From positions 303,478,833 through 303,542,832 of the forward strand of contig NC_053491.1 in assembly GCF_905171775.1 (NCBI RefSeq): a DNA stretch of 64,000 nucleotides, in the 5' to 3' direction. The position numbers and the translations under genes were made by a program. Each line of letters starts with the position of its first letter. Position 1 is the first letter of the stretch. A model generated the notes under the pieces. That model saw only the letters and a program-made list of their open reading frames with translations. It was not told where the DNA came from and searched no databases. Shown here in pieces: positions 32,240 to 43,865 of the stretch. This DNA comes from Rana temporaria (taxonomy: Eukaryota > Chordata > Amphibia > Anura > Ranidae).

Positions 32240-32780
32240 GTGGTATTGTGCCCACAGTCAATGTTGCTGATTTACCCTTTATCACTAAGGATGAACTGTC
32301 CTCGGCCCTAGCTGGTTTAGAGCACAGGATTGTTGGAATGATTACCTCCATCCCGCACGGTGGCAAGAAGCGCGACAGTACCCCCTCTTTGGAGCCGAAA
32401 TGGGTTGAGAATGGGGGAGAGCTAAAATGCCCAGGATTCAGTGGAGTGCCCAGCAGATGAGTGTGCTTCTGAGCAATCTGGACAAAGGGAGATCAGGTGA
32501 ATGTCTGTCTTTCATCTTGAATCTGACCGAAATGGTTCATTCTGCGTTTAAGTTGCCTCTTAGGATCCCTGAGGCCTTTTTAGGCCACACACCCCCCCCC
32601 CCCCCCTGCTGGAACAGGCGGTGTATGCTGATTGGCAATATCCTGACAGGATTTTGTTCCCCTTAAGAGGTTTTCCCTTTTATATCCCATGGATCAAAGG
32701 TTCGTTAAGAAATGGAGCATGCCAGCTGTAGATGCAGCAGTCTCTTCCTTAAATAAGAACTTAACTTATCCGATGGATAA
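32240..32780 (+). pseudogene. DIRS gag fragment (DIRS-E)
   Basis: The frame at 32248-32460 reads VNVADLPFITKDELSSALAG, then LEHRIVGMI. After a frameshift, 32600-32780 reads YADWQYPDRILFPLKRFSLL and RFVKKWSMPAVDAAVSSLNK, then NLTYPMD. The latter matches the YDDWVHPDKLF and NLTCPLDN blocks of the DIRS-F gag. A C run (32589-32606) lies between. No RT or recombinase follows, so it is an isolated gag piece of another DIRS family. Confidence 0.7.
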
Positions 32781-34148
32781 GTCACCAGCCAGCCTCCATC
32801 TAAAATAGGTGTGGCAATAAAGAGCACTGGAAAAAATGCATGAGGGTAAATGTATAAGCATCAAAATCGCATCTCCATTCCTATTGGTAAACATGGAACT
32901 GGGTTTGGGACTTTGAATGAGGCATGTGGACAACACATGCCTCCATCCCTGAAAATTGAAAGAGAGAAAGGGATGGGACTTTAAATGAGATGCGTGTTGA
33001 TGCAAACAGTATGTATAAGTAAATAAATAAAGTTGTATAGCGTAATAACCAGGCTCAAACTTGCTAACCAAATTGCAAGCCGAATTCAACTGTCTAACTT
33101 GGTATGTAGTTGAGGCTGTTTGGTAATGTATAAAGAAGCAGCAACTGTGTCAGTCAAGTACTCAGAATGGGATGTTACAGTGGGTAATGAAAAATCCAGT
33201 TTTTGCTGGGTACAATATGTTTGTAAATTGAATAATAATTTTTTTTTTTTTTTTTTTTACTAGAATCAAAGTAACTGATATGGATTTGGATTCAGAGCCA
33301 GTGCAATCGTGTACGTTGGATAAGATTGTGTATAGTGGCATGATCTGGATCATTGCCTTCAAAAATTTTGAAATGTGAATAATGCCAGAAGACATGTTTT
33401 TAACCTTTTATTTAAAATATTTCAAATTTTAATACATTTTTTACATTGCATAAATGAACCTTTTTTTTTTTTTTTTTAATATGATGTATTGTGTGATTTG
33501 AGATTTTTAGCATTGTACTAATGGAGCCAATTTACTTGGAATGTGTGTGCGCAAGTCCTGGTTTTCTCCACTTTCTGAGATGACCCCTTGATATTGTAAA
33601 GTCTGCACAGCTTTCTGGAGAAAATTACAAGAAGCACCACCCAGCAGATCCAAGCCTGCCTTGAAAGTGATTAGTTTATGCAAAACGAAGAGTGGAATTC
33701 TGCATTGTGTTTAACCTATCAGCAATGATTGGGGGAAAATGGAGATTGATGTTCATCTACACCATCACAGAATGTCTTGCATATATTGAAAATAATGGAA
33801 GATGTTTTTAGAATGTATGATCTGCTTGGCGAACAAACCACTGTGCTATGGCAATTCAAGCCATAACTGTAAGTTTAAGCACTGGCTGTACTGTGAAATG
33901 AAAATAAGAGTATTGCATAAAGCAACAGCCTCTGATACTGTGCACTTTTTTCGTTTGGGTTTCTTTTATTTTTTTTAGAGTGCAAATGGTCAAATATTTT
34001 GCGGTTCAGCTTCTATGATGTCACTAAAATACTAAGTGGGTGATCTATAGTATCAGAAAGATACTATAGTATATCTTTCTGATACTAAGTTATCTGTTGG
34101 GTCTCTGACGTGATCCATAAAAAAAAAAAGGAATTTTTTTTTTTTTTT
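32781..34148. other. AT-rich DNA without recognised genes
   Basis: Holds T runs (33239-33258, 33461-33477), TGGGACTTTAAATGAGATGC (shared with about 29892) and a perfect 15-bp inverted repeat with an 8-bp spacer at 34049-34086 (AGTATCAGAAAGATA). Nothing coding is supported. Confidence 0.5.
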
Positions 34149-34226
34149 TTTTTTTTAATACAGCTTACCTGTAAAAAATCCTTTTCTTGGGAAGACATCA
34201 CAGGACATAGAGCCTTAATTACTTAA

Positions 34227-34720
34227 AGGGTCACTAAAGGAAAAAAAATTTTTTTTTTTGCCTAAAATTAATGTCTGCAAGGTAGACAGACAGAATTGTG
34301 TAATGATTCTGTTAAAAAACGAGTAAATACTTATTAAATTCTTTCATCTATATCACCTGCGGCATTCTAGTTTCTGTTCTCGCATTCACTTCCTGGTTTG
34401 CATCGTTTGTTCATGTAAGAACTACATTTCCCAGTATGAATTGCGGCACGCCCAGTAATTCACACCTCCTTGAAGTCTCTAACACGTAGAGAGCGTCCTG
34501 CCTCACAGATGTAGTTCCCAGGAGGCACGTTACTCACCACCGCAGTAAAGCCTCCCATCACGGTGGTGAGTAACAATCAGACAAGCAGGAAGTGAACAGA
34601 ACAGAGAAGAAATAGAGCGACTTCTGAGCAAAAACTAACAATGAGGAAGTGAAAAGAGGAATGTCTGCAGGTAAAGGATACTTATTATGAAAAAAAAATA
34701 AAAATTCCTTTACAACCCCT
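34227..34720. mobile_element. TTAA-flanked non-autonomous element in the DIRS-F terminal repeat
   Basis: Flanked by TTAA on both sides (34223-34226 and 34721-34724). Ends AGGGTCACTAAAGGAA and, inverted, AGGGGTTGTAAAGGAAT. The 494-bp interior has an inverted motif around CACCACCG/CGGTGGTGAG (about 34537 and 34562). No coding. A piggyBac-type target site; the superfamily is inferred. Confidence 0.7.
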
Positions 34721-35158
34721 TTAATGTGTTATGTAGTTGCCACAGGTCATTGGACACTGGCAACCCCAATTAGAATTGAGTTCCTTCCTATGTAACCCCT
34801 CCCAAATGCAGAGTACCTTGGTTTTGTAGCAAAGCAGTAAGTGTCCCACTCCTAAGAGGGGCGAGAGCTCTGTGTCCCGTGATATATTCCCAAGAAAAGG
34901 ATTTTTACAGGTAAGCTGTATTAAAAAAAAAATCCTATTTTTTTTCTTGCCTGTACATCACGGCATACAAAGCCTTAATTATTTAATGGAATGTCCCATA
35001 GCAATGCTTAAATCGAGGGGAGGGAGACACAGATCAGAAATAAGACCACCATTGGGCCAGAGGATCTACACTACTGCCTGCAGTACATTACACCCAAAGG
35101 TGGGATCCTCGTACCGTCTCACAGCTACCTGGTAGGACTTGGTCTTCGTTCCATACAT

Positions 35159-36367
35159 TTACCAAGTAGCAGCCTTACAGATCTGAGCCATGGAGGCCTG
35201 ATGATGCACTGCCCATGAAGCACCAACTGCTCTAATTGAGTGCGCTATCACCTGAAAAGGAGGAATCTTTTCTAAACCATAGGCCTGAATAATGACTTGC
35301 CGAATCCAACATGCAATAGTAGATTTTGACGCTGCCTGGCCCTGTGGCAGAATAATCAATCGGTCTTCTGTATCTGAGCCGTAGCTTGCAGATAAACTTT
35401 TACCGCTCTTGCAACATCTAGAGAGTGCAGACCTGGAAAAAGACGGTAGGACTACATCTTGATTCAGATGAAATCCTGAAACGACCTTGGGTAAAAAAAG
35501 TTGAGGATGCAGCACAACCCTGTCATGAATAATCATACAAGACTCTACACGAAAGAGCCGCCAATTCAGATACCCTCCTTGCTGAGGATATGGCTATGAG
35601 AAAAAAGTTTCTTTGTCAAAAGACTTAGGCCCCGTACACACGACCGGGTTTCTCGGCAGAATTCAGCAAGAAACTCAATGCGAGACGTATTCTGCCGAGA
35701 AAACCGGTCGTGTGTAAACTTTTTGCCGAGAAACCCGCCGGAGGAACTTGTCGAGCCAAATGAACATGTTCTCTATTTCCTCATTGGTCAATGGGAAAAT
35801 TTGGCTCGCCGAGATCCTCGGCGGCTTCACAAGGAACTCGACGAGCAAAACGATGTGTTTTGCCCGTCGAGTTTCTCGGATGTGTGTACGGGGCCTCAAA
35901 GAAGCATGGTGCAATGTTCAAAAGGTAGTTTCTGTAAAACGGACAATACCAAATTCAAATCCCATGGGCACACGTGAGACTTAACCAGTGGATTCAAGCG
36001 CAGTGCTCACTGAACAAAAGCCCGCACTAGGGAATGAGAGGCAAGCGGTCTTTGAAAGAATACCGGCAAGGCTGAGATTTGGCCCTTGATAGTGCCCAAG
36101 AAAGGCAAGAATCCTATTAATGACATACTTCCTAGGATGCCATCTTCTGTGTTCACACCAGGAAACATATGCCTTCCAGATTCTGTAGTAGATGAGCCTG
36201 GAGGCCGGCTTCCTAGCATTAACCAGAGTGGATAGGACTGGGCCTGAGAACCCACATTTTCTCAGAATGTGGGTCTCAACAGCCAAACCGTCAAATTTAG
36301 ACTTTGTAAGGCAGGATGAAATATTGGACCCTGCGATAGTAGGTCCGAGCGTAGTGGGAGTACCCAA
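35159..36367 (-). pseudogene. DIRS-F tyrosine recombinase
   Basis: The N-terminal/core-binding part is at 36367-35981 (VETHILRKCGFSGPVLSTLV, then IYYRIWKAYVSWCEHRRW). The middle part is interrupted by a MITE at 35628-35895. The catalytic part is at 35536-35159: LFLPKVVSGFHLNQDV, STIACWIRQVIIQAYGL, an intact H-S-I-R box (AHSIRAVGASWA) and MAQICKAATW. The frame stops right after ATW, so the stretch that would carry the catalytic Tyr is lost to a stop/frameshift at 35158. It would integrate circular element DNA. Confidence 0.82.
35628..35895. repeat. Harbinger-like MITE, GGCCCCGTACACACG type
   Basis: Ends GGCCCCGTACACACGACCGG and, inverted, GGCCCCGTACACACATCC. Flanked by TTA (35625-35627) and TCA (35896-35898), a one-mismatch TWA-type duplication. 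Interior shows repeated TCGGCAG/GCCGAGAAAC motifs. Same terminal consensus as 31058-31465 and 53382-63265, but a different interior. Confidence 0.7.
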
Positions 36368-36399
36368 GGTCTTCCTTTTGCCATCTTTGCGATTTTACG

Positions 36400-38003
36400 C
36401 GTACCAGGGTCTCCTGGGCCAAGCCGGGGTGACCAAAATCAACGGCTTTCCTTTCCCTCTTGACTCTGAAGGAATCGTGGGAGAAGCGGAACTGGAGGGA
36501 ATGTATAAATCGGAGCATATCAATCCCACGAAATTGTCAGGGCATCCGACCCTTGAGCAAAAGGATCTCTTGTCCTTGACACAAAGTTGTCCAGTTTTGT
36601 GCTGAACCTGGAAGACAACAGGTCCACATCTGGGGGTACATTTCTGACATGATTTGAAATATGTCGGGGTGTAGAGACCATTCTCCTGCCAATTTTCTAC
36701 CCCTGGAATGAAGACCGCAGACAGGCCTTTCCGCCCAGGACAAGATGTGATTCACCTCTCTTTTAGCATTAAGACTTCTGGTGCCCCCTTGGTGATTGAT
36801 ATAGGCTACAGCTGTAGCATTGTCGGACTGTATCCGAACAGGACAACCATGCAGAGTCTGTAAGACCAGACTCTGAGTGCCAGATGAATTGCCTGAATGT
36901 CCAGAATGTTGATGGGTAGGAGCATTTCGGCTCTGGACCACTTCCCCTGGGCAGATGCCTCTTCCAGAACTGCCCCCCAGCCTAGAAGGCTGGCGTCTGT
37001 GGTTACCATTTTCCAGGTAACCGGAGTAAAGTATCTTCCTTTTGATAGATTTTGGGGGAGCAACCACCAATTGAGGCTCTGGCGAACCCTTGGAGATGAG
37101 ATAATTGGAAGGTCCAGGGCCTGAACATCTTTGTTCCAAGTGGACAGAATTTTGCCCTGCAATGGCCTTGAGTGAAACTGGGTGTAAGGGACAGCCTCGA
37201 AATGGGGCTACCATCTTTTCCAATAATTTCATGCATAGAGGGATGGAAGGCCTTCTTTTTGCCTTTATCACTCGGACCAAGTCTCCTATGGCTTTTGTCT
37301 TTGGCTTGGGAAGTAACACCCTGCTTTGGGACGTGTCTACAATCATGCCCAGATATTCTAGCCTTTTCTGAGGCTGTAAGGAGGACTTTTCCTTATTGAT
37401 GACCCAGCCTAGGTACTCTAAATACTCCACTGTGCTGTGCACATTGTGGTCAATTCGTGCAGTGGACTGATCTATGAACAAAAGATCGTCCAGATAGGCT
37501 GTTATTGCTATGCCCCCTGCCCTCAGCCTTGCCAGGGGTGGGGCAAGTATTTTCGTGAACACTCGAGATGCCGTAGCCAGACCGAAAGGAAGGGCCACAA
37601 ACAAAGTGGAGCTGATCCACTGCAAACCTTAGAAATCTTTGGTAAGTGGGGATTATTGGCACATGTAGATATGCATCTCTGATGTCTATTGATGCCAGGA
37701 ATTGTCCTCCCTGGAGGGTGGAGACAACTGAATGGACAGACTCCATGTGAAAGGAGCGGATGTTCAGAAACTGTTTCAGGCTTTTCAGATCTAGAATAGG
37801 TCTGAAGTCCCCGTTTGGTTTTGGAACCGTGAAAAGGTAGAACCCTGATCCTCTAGGGCTAACTCTATGATTACCCCTTGGGACAACAGGCGTTCCAAGG
37901 CCAAAAACAAAGGCTTTATTTTTTCCGGATCTTTGTCAATTCTTGATCTCAGAAAACGGGGTGGAGGAAGTTCTCTGAATTGCAGCTTGTAGCCAGAGGA
38001 CAC
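36400..38003 (-). pseudogene. DIRS-F reverse transcriptase and RNase H
   Basis: This is the best-preserved DIRS polymerase here. 38003-37791 gives the N-terminal part (FRELPPPRFLRSRIDKDPEK). 37746-37600 has FLASIDIRDAYLHVPI (first Asp). After a frameshift near 37600, a 362-residue frame (37625-36537) carries ALPFGLATASRVFTKILAPP, an intact YLDD (ITAYLDDLLFIDQS) and VINKEKSSLQPQKRLEYLGM. RNase H (LVTTDASLLGWGA, then VRIQSDNATAVAYINHQGGT) continues to about 36790 with another frame change. It would synthesise element cDNA in the cytoplasm or nucleus. It is pseudogenic, but only by a few lesions. Confidence 0.85.
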
Positions 38004-38616
38004 CGTGGAGATGACCCACTTTTCCTAAACTTCTTTCTGCCAGGCGTTTGCAGCAGCAAGCATTCCCCCCCCCCCCCCCCACTCGGCCGAGTGGGGGACC
38101 TATAGTATATTCATAGGGAAGTTTTGGGGTTCTGCTTGAAAGATTTAGAACCCCAAGTCCTTTTCTGCCCTTGGCTCTGGGCCTTTTCCCTAGTATTAGA
38201 CTGGGGAGGCCATCACCACTGCCTGGAGAATAAGGTTCCAGGGGCTGGGGAAAGAGAACGCTTAAACCAAGGATGTTTACTCTTCTTTTTAACCGGAAAC
38301 AGAGTAGACTTGCCTCCGGTAATCTTTTGGATGTATTTATCCAAATCATCCCCAAACGGGCATCCTACACCAAAGGGGAATGCCGCCAAGTATCTTTTTT
38401 TGCAGGAAACCTTGGCTTCCCAATGTTTCAACCAAAGGGACCTGCGCATGTGAACCAGCAGGAGATTCAAGCTGGATTCTTGCTAAACAGAGTCCATAAT
38501 CGCATCAATTGTAAAACATAGTGCCTTAAGAAGGTCATCATAAACCTCAATCTCCTCTGTAGGGAGGAGGTTAATCATCTGCTTCATTTGTTCCTTGAGG
38601 AACTGACATATACCAA
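38004..38616 (-). pseudogene. DIRS-F gag, C-terminal piece
   Basis: Includes FLKEQMKQMINLLPTEEIEV (about 38605-38546) and RRSLWLKHWEAKVSCKKRYL, then AAFPFG (38440-38370), equivalent to QAIWLKSWEGDLISKNKLYG of DIRS-C. The tail is basic and rich in Lys/Arg/Pro. A C run at 38067-38083 lies at the gag-RT boundary. Upstream coding is interrupted at 38617 and continues at 39305. Confidence 0.78.
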
Positions 38617-39304
38617 TTAGTAACAACCAATAAAAATAAATTGTAATTATACAAATGTGAATGTAAACTCAAACCATATATATAAATTGGTTTGGGACGG
38701 CGTACAGTGACGTCACCGCGCTCAATGTGAAGGAGGAAGGGCTCCTATAGTGCCGGCCGGCATTGGTTTTTACACGCTTTTATGAATCTATGTTTGTAAG
38801 TACAATCTTCTACTTTTTTAATAAATTTGCCCAAACGTTATTACGCCATGGTCCGCTCTTTTTCATTTATGACCCACGGACCGCATATACGACAAGGGTG
38901 CATAATTACACTGTTGAGGCTCCTGTTAACCCAGCGTCTAACTTGTGGACGGATACTGTATATATTACTGCTGGTTTTACCTGTCAATGTGGTAAGCAGC
39001 TCTCCAGTGCACTGTGGTGTTGTCTGTTTTGATTACGGATACCAAGGAGATATATTCAGCACGTTCTTGGGACATTACTTATTTAATTCAATTAACTCAA
39101 ACCAATTTATGTATATGGTTTGAGTTTACATTCACATTTGTATATTTACAATTAATTTTTATTTTAGTCTTGGTTGTTACTAATTTTTGTTGGTGCAGTT
39201 ATTTTTCTTTTCTATATTGCTTGTGTTTATACCACCTAATTGCAGCCTTCTAGTTCATCATTTCCTAATTTATTTGTTGGGTTAGCGCAGTTTTTCTTGT
39301 ACTA
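38617..39304. mobile_element. 688-bp insertion with 13-bp duplications, possibly Penelope-like
   Basis: Flanked by TGACATATACCAA at 38604-38616 and 39305-39317. The left end (38618-38680) is repeated inverted at 39118-39185 (GGTTTGAGTTTACATTCACA), but the right copy is followed by 119 extra bases ending GGGTTAGCGCAG, then TTTTTCTTG. A terminal repeat in inverse orientation plus an extra tail and a variable target duplication would suit a 5'-truncated Penelope-like element. No RT or GIY-YIG coding is visible, so the class is uncertain. Confidence 0.55.
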
Positions 39305-39445
39305 TGACATATACCAATGGCTGTAACTGCAGGTTGTACTACAGCCCTAGCCATGGCAGAGGAGGCTTTTAATAGGGACTCCAGCTTTTTATCAGTTGGA
39401 TCCTTAAAACCCTGCGCGTTGTCTAAAGGACAGGTCAGGTTTTAG
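39305..39445 (-). pseudogene. DIRS-F gag, second piece
   Basis: Reads LTCPLDNAQGFKDPTDKKLE, then SLLKASSAMARAVVQPAVTA and IGICQ. It continues in frame into FLKEQ at 38603 once the 688-bp insertion and one duplication are removed. Upstream coding is lost at about 39445, where a T-rich stretch (probably the 3' end of the minus-strand L1) abuts. Confidence 0.78.
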
Positions 39446-39594
39446 TTTTCCTAACGTAATATGCGCAGTAAAAAATAAAGGGCTAGATTCACAGAACAAT
39501 TACGCTGGCGTATCTACAGATACGCAGCGTAAGTGAACAAATGCGCCGTCGTATCTATGCGCCCTATTCTCTTAACTAGATACGCCTGAATTTG

Positions 39595-42207
39595 AGGGGG
39601 CGTGACCGGATGCAGGTGTGCGGAGTGTGGAGTGAAGCAGGCATGTGAGATGGGGCGGTGAGGTGTGAGCTGCTTCCCCCATGTCCTTACTACCCTCAGT
39701 GTGCAACTAGAATTTCTTCGCTGACCCCCTGCAACCCCCGGGATGAACGGTATATGCTCTGTGAAACTATTGAATCCCTGCTGAACCCGGGAGTCCCCGG
39801 AGCTGCGAGTTGGCTGCCTGGGGGGGGGTCCCCCACGAGATCCGTCCTTCCATCGGAGGTCTGGCGGCGGACCCGTCTGGAGCCCGAGCTCTGAGCACCG
39901 CACGTGATTGGACGGCGGTGGTCAGCTGACCGGACCAGTCCCGGCGTTTCCCCGTCAGAGGTTGGAGGAGAAGGCTGCGGGGCATCCCAGAGGGTCTCCT
40001 CTTGTTCCCCCATGGTAACCAGTATAATACTCGCTACAGGGTAGCATAGTACAAAGTAAAGTTCACAGCATACGGCACCTCTCTGAGGGCCCAGGAATCT
40101 GCTACATTGAGAGTATTGGCAGCGGAGGAGTCCAGACTTAAAGAGAGAAGGAAAGATCCTATGAGCACTCTGCAGCTTGACCGGTGCTATGGGGGAGAAT
40201 CCGTAGAAAACAGCCTGGAAAGGACGGAGTGAGTAACCCAAAATAACATTGACGCTCTATGCTTGGAACTGTGTAATATTTTATAATTGACTGCACTAAC
40301 TGAGTAAAATTTAAAAAAAAAACTGGCACCAAGCATTTTATGGTGGCTATTACTCCTCTATACAAGGAGGTGCGAGGGAAGGAGCTGCTTTTTTTTTTTT
40401 TTCTCTTCCCCTTGTTCTCCTCAGACCGTCTAGCAACAAAGAGCCGGCTGGTCAGAGCCAGAGGGTTCTCCTCTTGTTACCTCAGGGATACCAGTTGCCG
40501 TTTGTTTATACCCCCCATTTTTTTTTTGTACTGACCTCCTTGGGACAATTGAATATAATGCTAATAGACGGTTAATACACAGCCATTACATACCTGCAAG
40601 TCCCCACTAAGGATTCTAAGAGGTAAAAGTAAAGGTTCACTACCCAAGTACTAGGGGCCAGATTCACGTAGCCCGGGCGCAGCGTAACGTAACCGATTTA
40701 GGTTACACCACCGCAAATTTTCTGGCTAAGTGCCTGATCCACAAAGCACTTACCTGGAAATTTGCGGCGGTGTATCCTAAATCCGTCCGGCGCAAGGCGG
40801 GCCAATTCAAATGGGGCGGGTACCATTTAAATTAGGCGTGCTCCCGCGCCGGACGTACTGCGCATGCTCCCGACGCAAATTTCCCGACGTGCTTTGTGCG
40901 AAATTACGACGCGCCGACGTTTTGTGAATCGCGACGTGAAAAAAAAGATTTGCGCCGGAAAAAAAATTAATTAAAAAGCGACGCGGGAAAGACGGGTATA
41001 CTTTTACATGGTGTAGTAATTTTACACTTTGTAAAAGGTGCCCTATCTTTGCGACGGCAAACTAACACTTGCAGCGACGTAAAGACGACGGGAAAAAGTT
41101 TTGTGGATCGCCGTAACTGCTAATTTGCATACCCGACGCTGGTTTACGACGCAAACTCCCCCCAGCGGCGGCCGCGGTACTGCATCCTAAGATCCGACAG
41201 TGTAAAACTATTACACCTGTCGGATTTTAGGGATATCTATGCGTAACTGATTCTATGAATGAGTCGCATAGATAGAAACAGGGATACGACGGCGTATCAG
41301 CAGATGCGCCGTCGTATCCCTTTTGTGAATCTGGCCCTAAGTACCTCTTTGAGCGGAGGGACATCTTGGACATCTTGGAACCACCTATGAACAGTGTGTA
41401 ACTTTTACTGCCTTTTTAAAGGAATTTCTTATAAAGTTTGTCGGGCTCACCATAAAGGTATCCCATTTGCCTACCTATTGGACTGTTTATTTCCCTATGT
41501 CCCCCCTTGGCAGCCTTCAAAGGGGAAGGAATAGGAGGAATAGTTCAACATCTAAAGACTCTGCCTTACAAATATTTAGCGCTTAGCGCTCTGAACAGGG
41601 ATCCCTGCTCCTGCCCCCACTATCCTTATATTACGGACTATTGCTGGCCTATATCATCGCCCTTGCTCCACCCATCCTGTATAATTGGCTTTCTCTACCC
41701 ACTGTGCTTAGCATTCATAGAGATGGCAACAAGACTGTAAGCACCTTGTACTCTATACCTCTGACAGGGTCCTTTGCCCCCTTCTTAACTATCATACCCT
41801 TTGTCCTGGTGTTGCTGCCTATTAGGGTCCCCCCTCCTTTTTTTTTCTTTTTTGTTGTTTCTCTCTCTTGCCCACACTGCCCTACCTTGAGCTGACGGAT
41901 ATTAATAGAGGGCAAGAAAGACAGCCACAGAATGGCTGCAGTAGCAGGAAAGAGGGGCAGCATAACACTGAGAGTGGGGGGTCTCAAGCAACAAGGGCAA
42001 AGGAGAAGGCCTCACAGACAGCGGCAGCAGCTAAAATGGAGCAGCACCCGCAGGCTCCCCTGGAAAAGGGGTTCAGAGCCAACAAACGCAGGCCAAAACT
42101 CACGGGGCCACAACAACTGACAGGAAGAGCCAGGGCCATGGGGTGCCGGCCCTAAAGACAACAACTTAAAAAGGTACCATCGGGGAACCCTTAGGGGGTC
42201 ACAAGTA
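39595..42207 (+). promoter_or_regulatory. 5' untranslated/promoter region of the L1/Tx1 LINE
   Basis: A 2.6-kb leader before ORF1 (1.9 kb without the MITE) starting with a G/C-rich segment (GAGGGGGCGTGACCGGATGC), where an internal LINE promoter would be expected. Long minus-strand frames (39696-40241) are not recognised as genes. Confidence 0.5.
40652..41339. repeat. Complete MITE of the GGGCCAGATTCAC type
   Basis: Ends TAGGGGCCAGATTCAC and GTGAATCTGGCCCTA, inverted. Flanked by AGTAC at 40647-40651 and 41340-41344. Interior is CG-rich with many CGACG/CGTCG and CGCCGG motifs and large imperfect inverted repeats (CCACCGCAAATTTTC and GGAAATTTGCGGCGG). Non-coding. Confidence 0.75.
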
Positions 42208-42963
42208 ATGGCAGCTACTACAGTAACCAACACAGCAGCTCAAATATCAGACGGGTTGGTATGTGAGGGGGAGCCATCTTTGAAAGAAATACTTTCGGCC
42301 GTAAACGTTTGTAAGGGGTCTTTGGGCAACCTATCGGCCCAGATGAAAGAAATAAAGGATGAGATAAGGACAATAGGGCAAGAACTGCAGAGAACAGTGC
42401 AAAGAGTAACGGTGGTAGAGAAGAGAGTGAGCCAGGTGGAAGATGAAGTGTTCCCCTTAAAACAACAGATGCAAGCAATGAGGGAGCAAATTGACCAGCA
42501 GGCGTCGAAACTTGACGACATTGAGAACAGATTGCGTAGGAATAATATATGGGTGGTGGGCCTCCCGGAGCAGAGTGAGGGTACCCACCCAACACGTTTC
42601 CTTGAGGACTGGTTCAGAGAGGTTTTTGGGGAAAGTGCTTTTTCACCCCTCTTTGGGATAGAGAGGGCTCATAGAGTTCCGTTCAGAGCCTTAAAGGATG
42701 GTCATCCCTGACCTTTACTCCTGAAAATGCTTAACTACAATGACAAGGTGACAGTGTTACAGAAGGCAAGAGAGAAAGGCGAAATTTACTACAGAGGGTC
42801 TCGTATCTCCCTGTACCCAGACTTTTCACCTGAACTAAGCAAAAGAAGAGTGGAGTTTACACCAGTGAAACGCAACCTTCTAAAAAGCAACATTACATAC
42901 ACTCTATTATACCCAGCGCGCTTGCGGATAATGACATCAACGGGACCCCAGTTATTTGACTGA
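42208..42963 (+). pseudogene. L1/Tx1 ORF1 protein, one frameshift
   Basis: The 167-aa open part (42208-42711) has a coiled coil (residues about 45-110, heptads through QELQRTVQRVTVVEKRVSQV) and then the RRM-like domain (ENRLRRNNIWVVGLPEQSEG, FGIERAHRV). A frameshift at about 42700 moves the C-terminal domain to 42727-42963 (LYPDFSPELSKRRVEFTPVK), ending at a stop. This is the RNA-binding chaperone forming a trimer on LINE RNA. Normal length for the family when both parts are combined. Confidence 0.88.
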
Positions 42964-43865
42964 CCAAAAAAAAGCAGCACAATGGCTTGAAGAAAATAAA
43001 TCACACATAGAACACAAGGACTGATAAAATTGTATAATCGTAGAGACGGTTAAAGAAAAGAGGGGAGATAGAGTAGAGTGGGGGGGGAGGGGGGAAAGAA
43101 CAAATATTTCAAAAAGAGAAAATGCACGGAGTGATGAAAAGTGTAAATTATTTGTGATTTGTATTTTGGAATTGCTTAAAAACAGGGCACTATATTTTTC
43201 TGATAATTTGCACAGTAGGGAGGGATGGGGATGTGGGGGGGGAGCTCACACGGGAGTATAAATGGGAAGAGATGTGGAAGGGGGTGTGAGAGAGGGAGGG
43301 CAGATAGGGGTCACAAGTAAAGCTCCAGGGGTAGGCCTAGAAAGGCAAGGGAATAGGGTGGGTGGGAGAGTTGGGGAGGGAGGGGGATGCGGTCAAGGGG
43401 GGGAGGCAGGGAAGGACACAATTATATAAAAAATTTTGATTCACTCACTTAATAATGTATCAAATAATGCACTTAAGGAACAAGGAAGAGGGAAGGGGAA
43501 ATTTAAGAAGATTGAGAGATGCACGCACTAGGAAAAAAGTACACTTAAACTAGGTAAATTTTTGGATGTGTCTTTTTTCTTTTTAACAAGGGCAGGGAGG
43601 GTAGTGGCCAGCCAGAAGGGAGGGCCAGGGAGGTAAAAGTGCCTTCCTGGTCCCCCTTCCCTGGCCTCCCCCCTCCCCAGGTATTGTGGAAAAGCTATTG
43701 GCTTGCTCAGCAGGAATCAGCCCTGCGGGGTCTCTCTGTTACCACAATTGGAGGGGGCTCCCTCCCCTCCAACTTTATCAAGGGGTGCTTGTCTGGTTAT
43801 ACATGTTCCTCTATAGAGGATGTGAGGATACACTGTGACTGTGCCTATAAGTTTATGCTGGAGTT
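42964..43865 (+). other. Inter-ORF spacer of the LINE, G-rich
   Basis: About 0.9 kb without coding evidence, with strongly G-rich plus-strand tracts (43080-43110, 43200-43420) able to form G-quadruplexes. It is long for an L1 inter-ORF gap. Confidence 0.6.

Noticed and set aside
39696..40241. A 181-codon minus-strand gene
   Set aside because: It lies in the LINE 5' region, has no recognisable domain and overlaps G/C-rich leader sequence; a chance frame.
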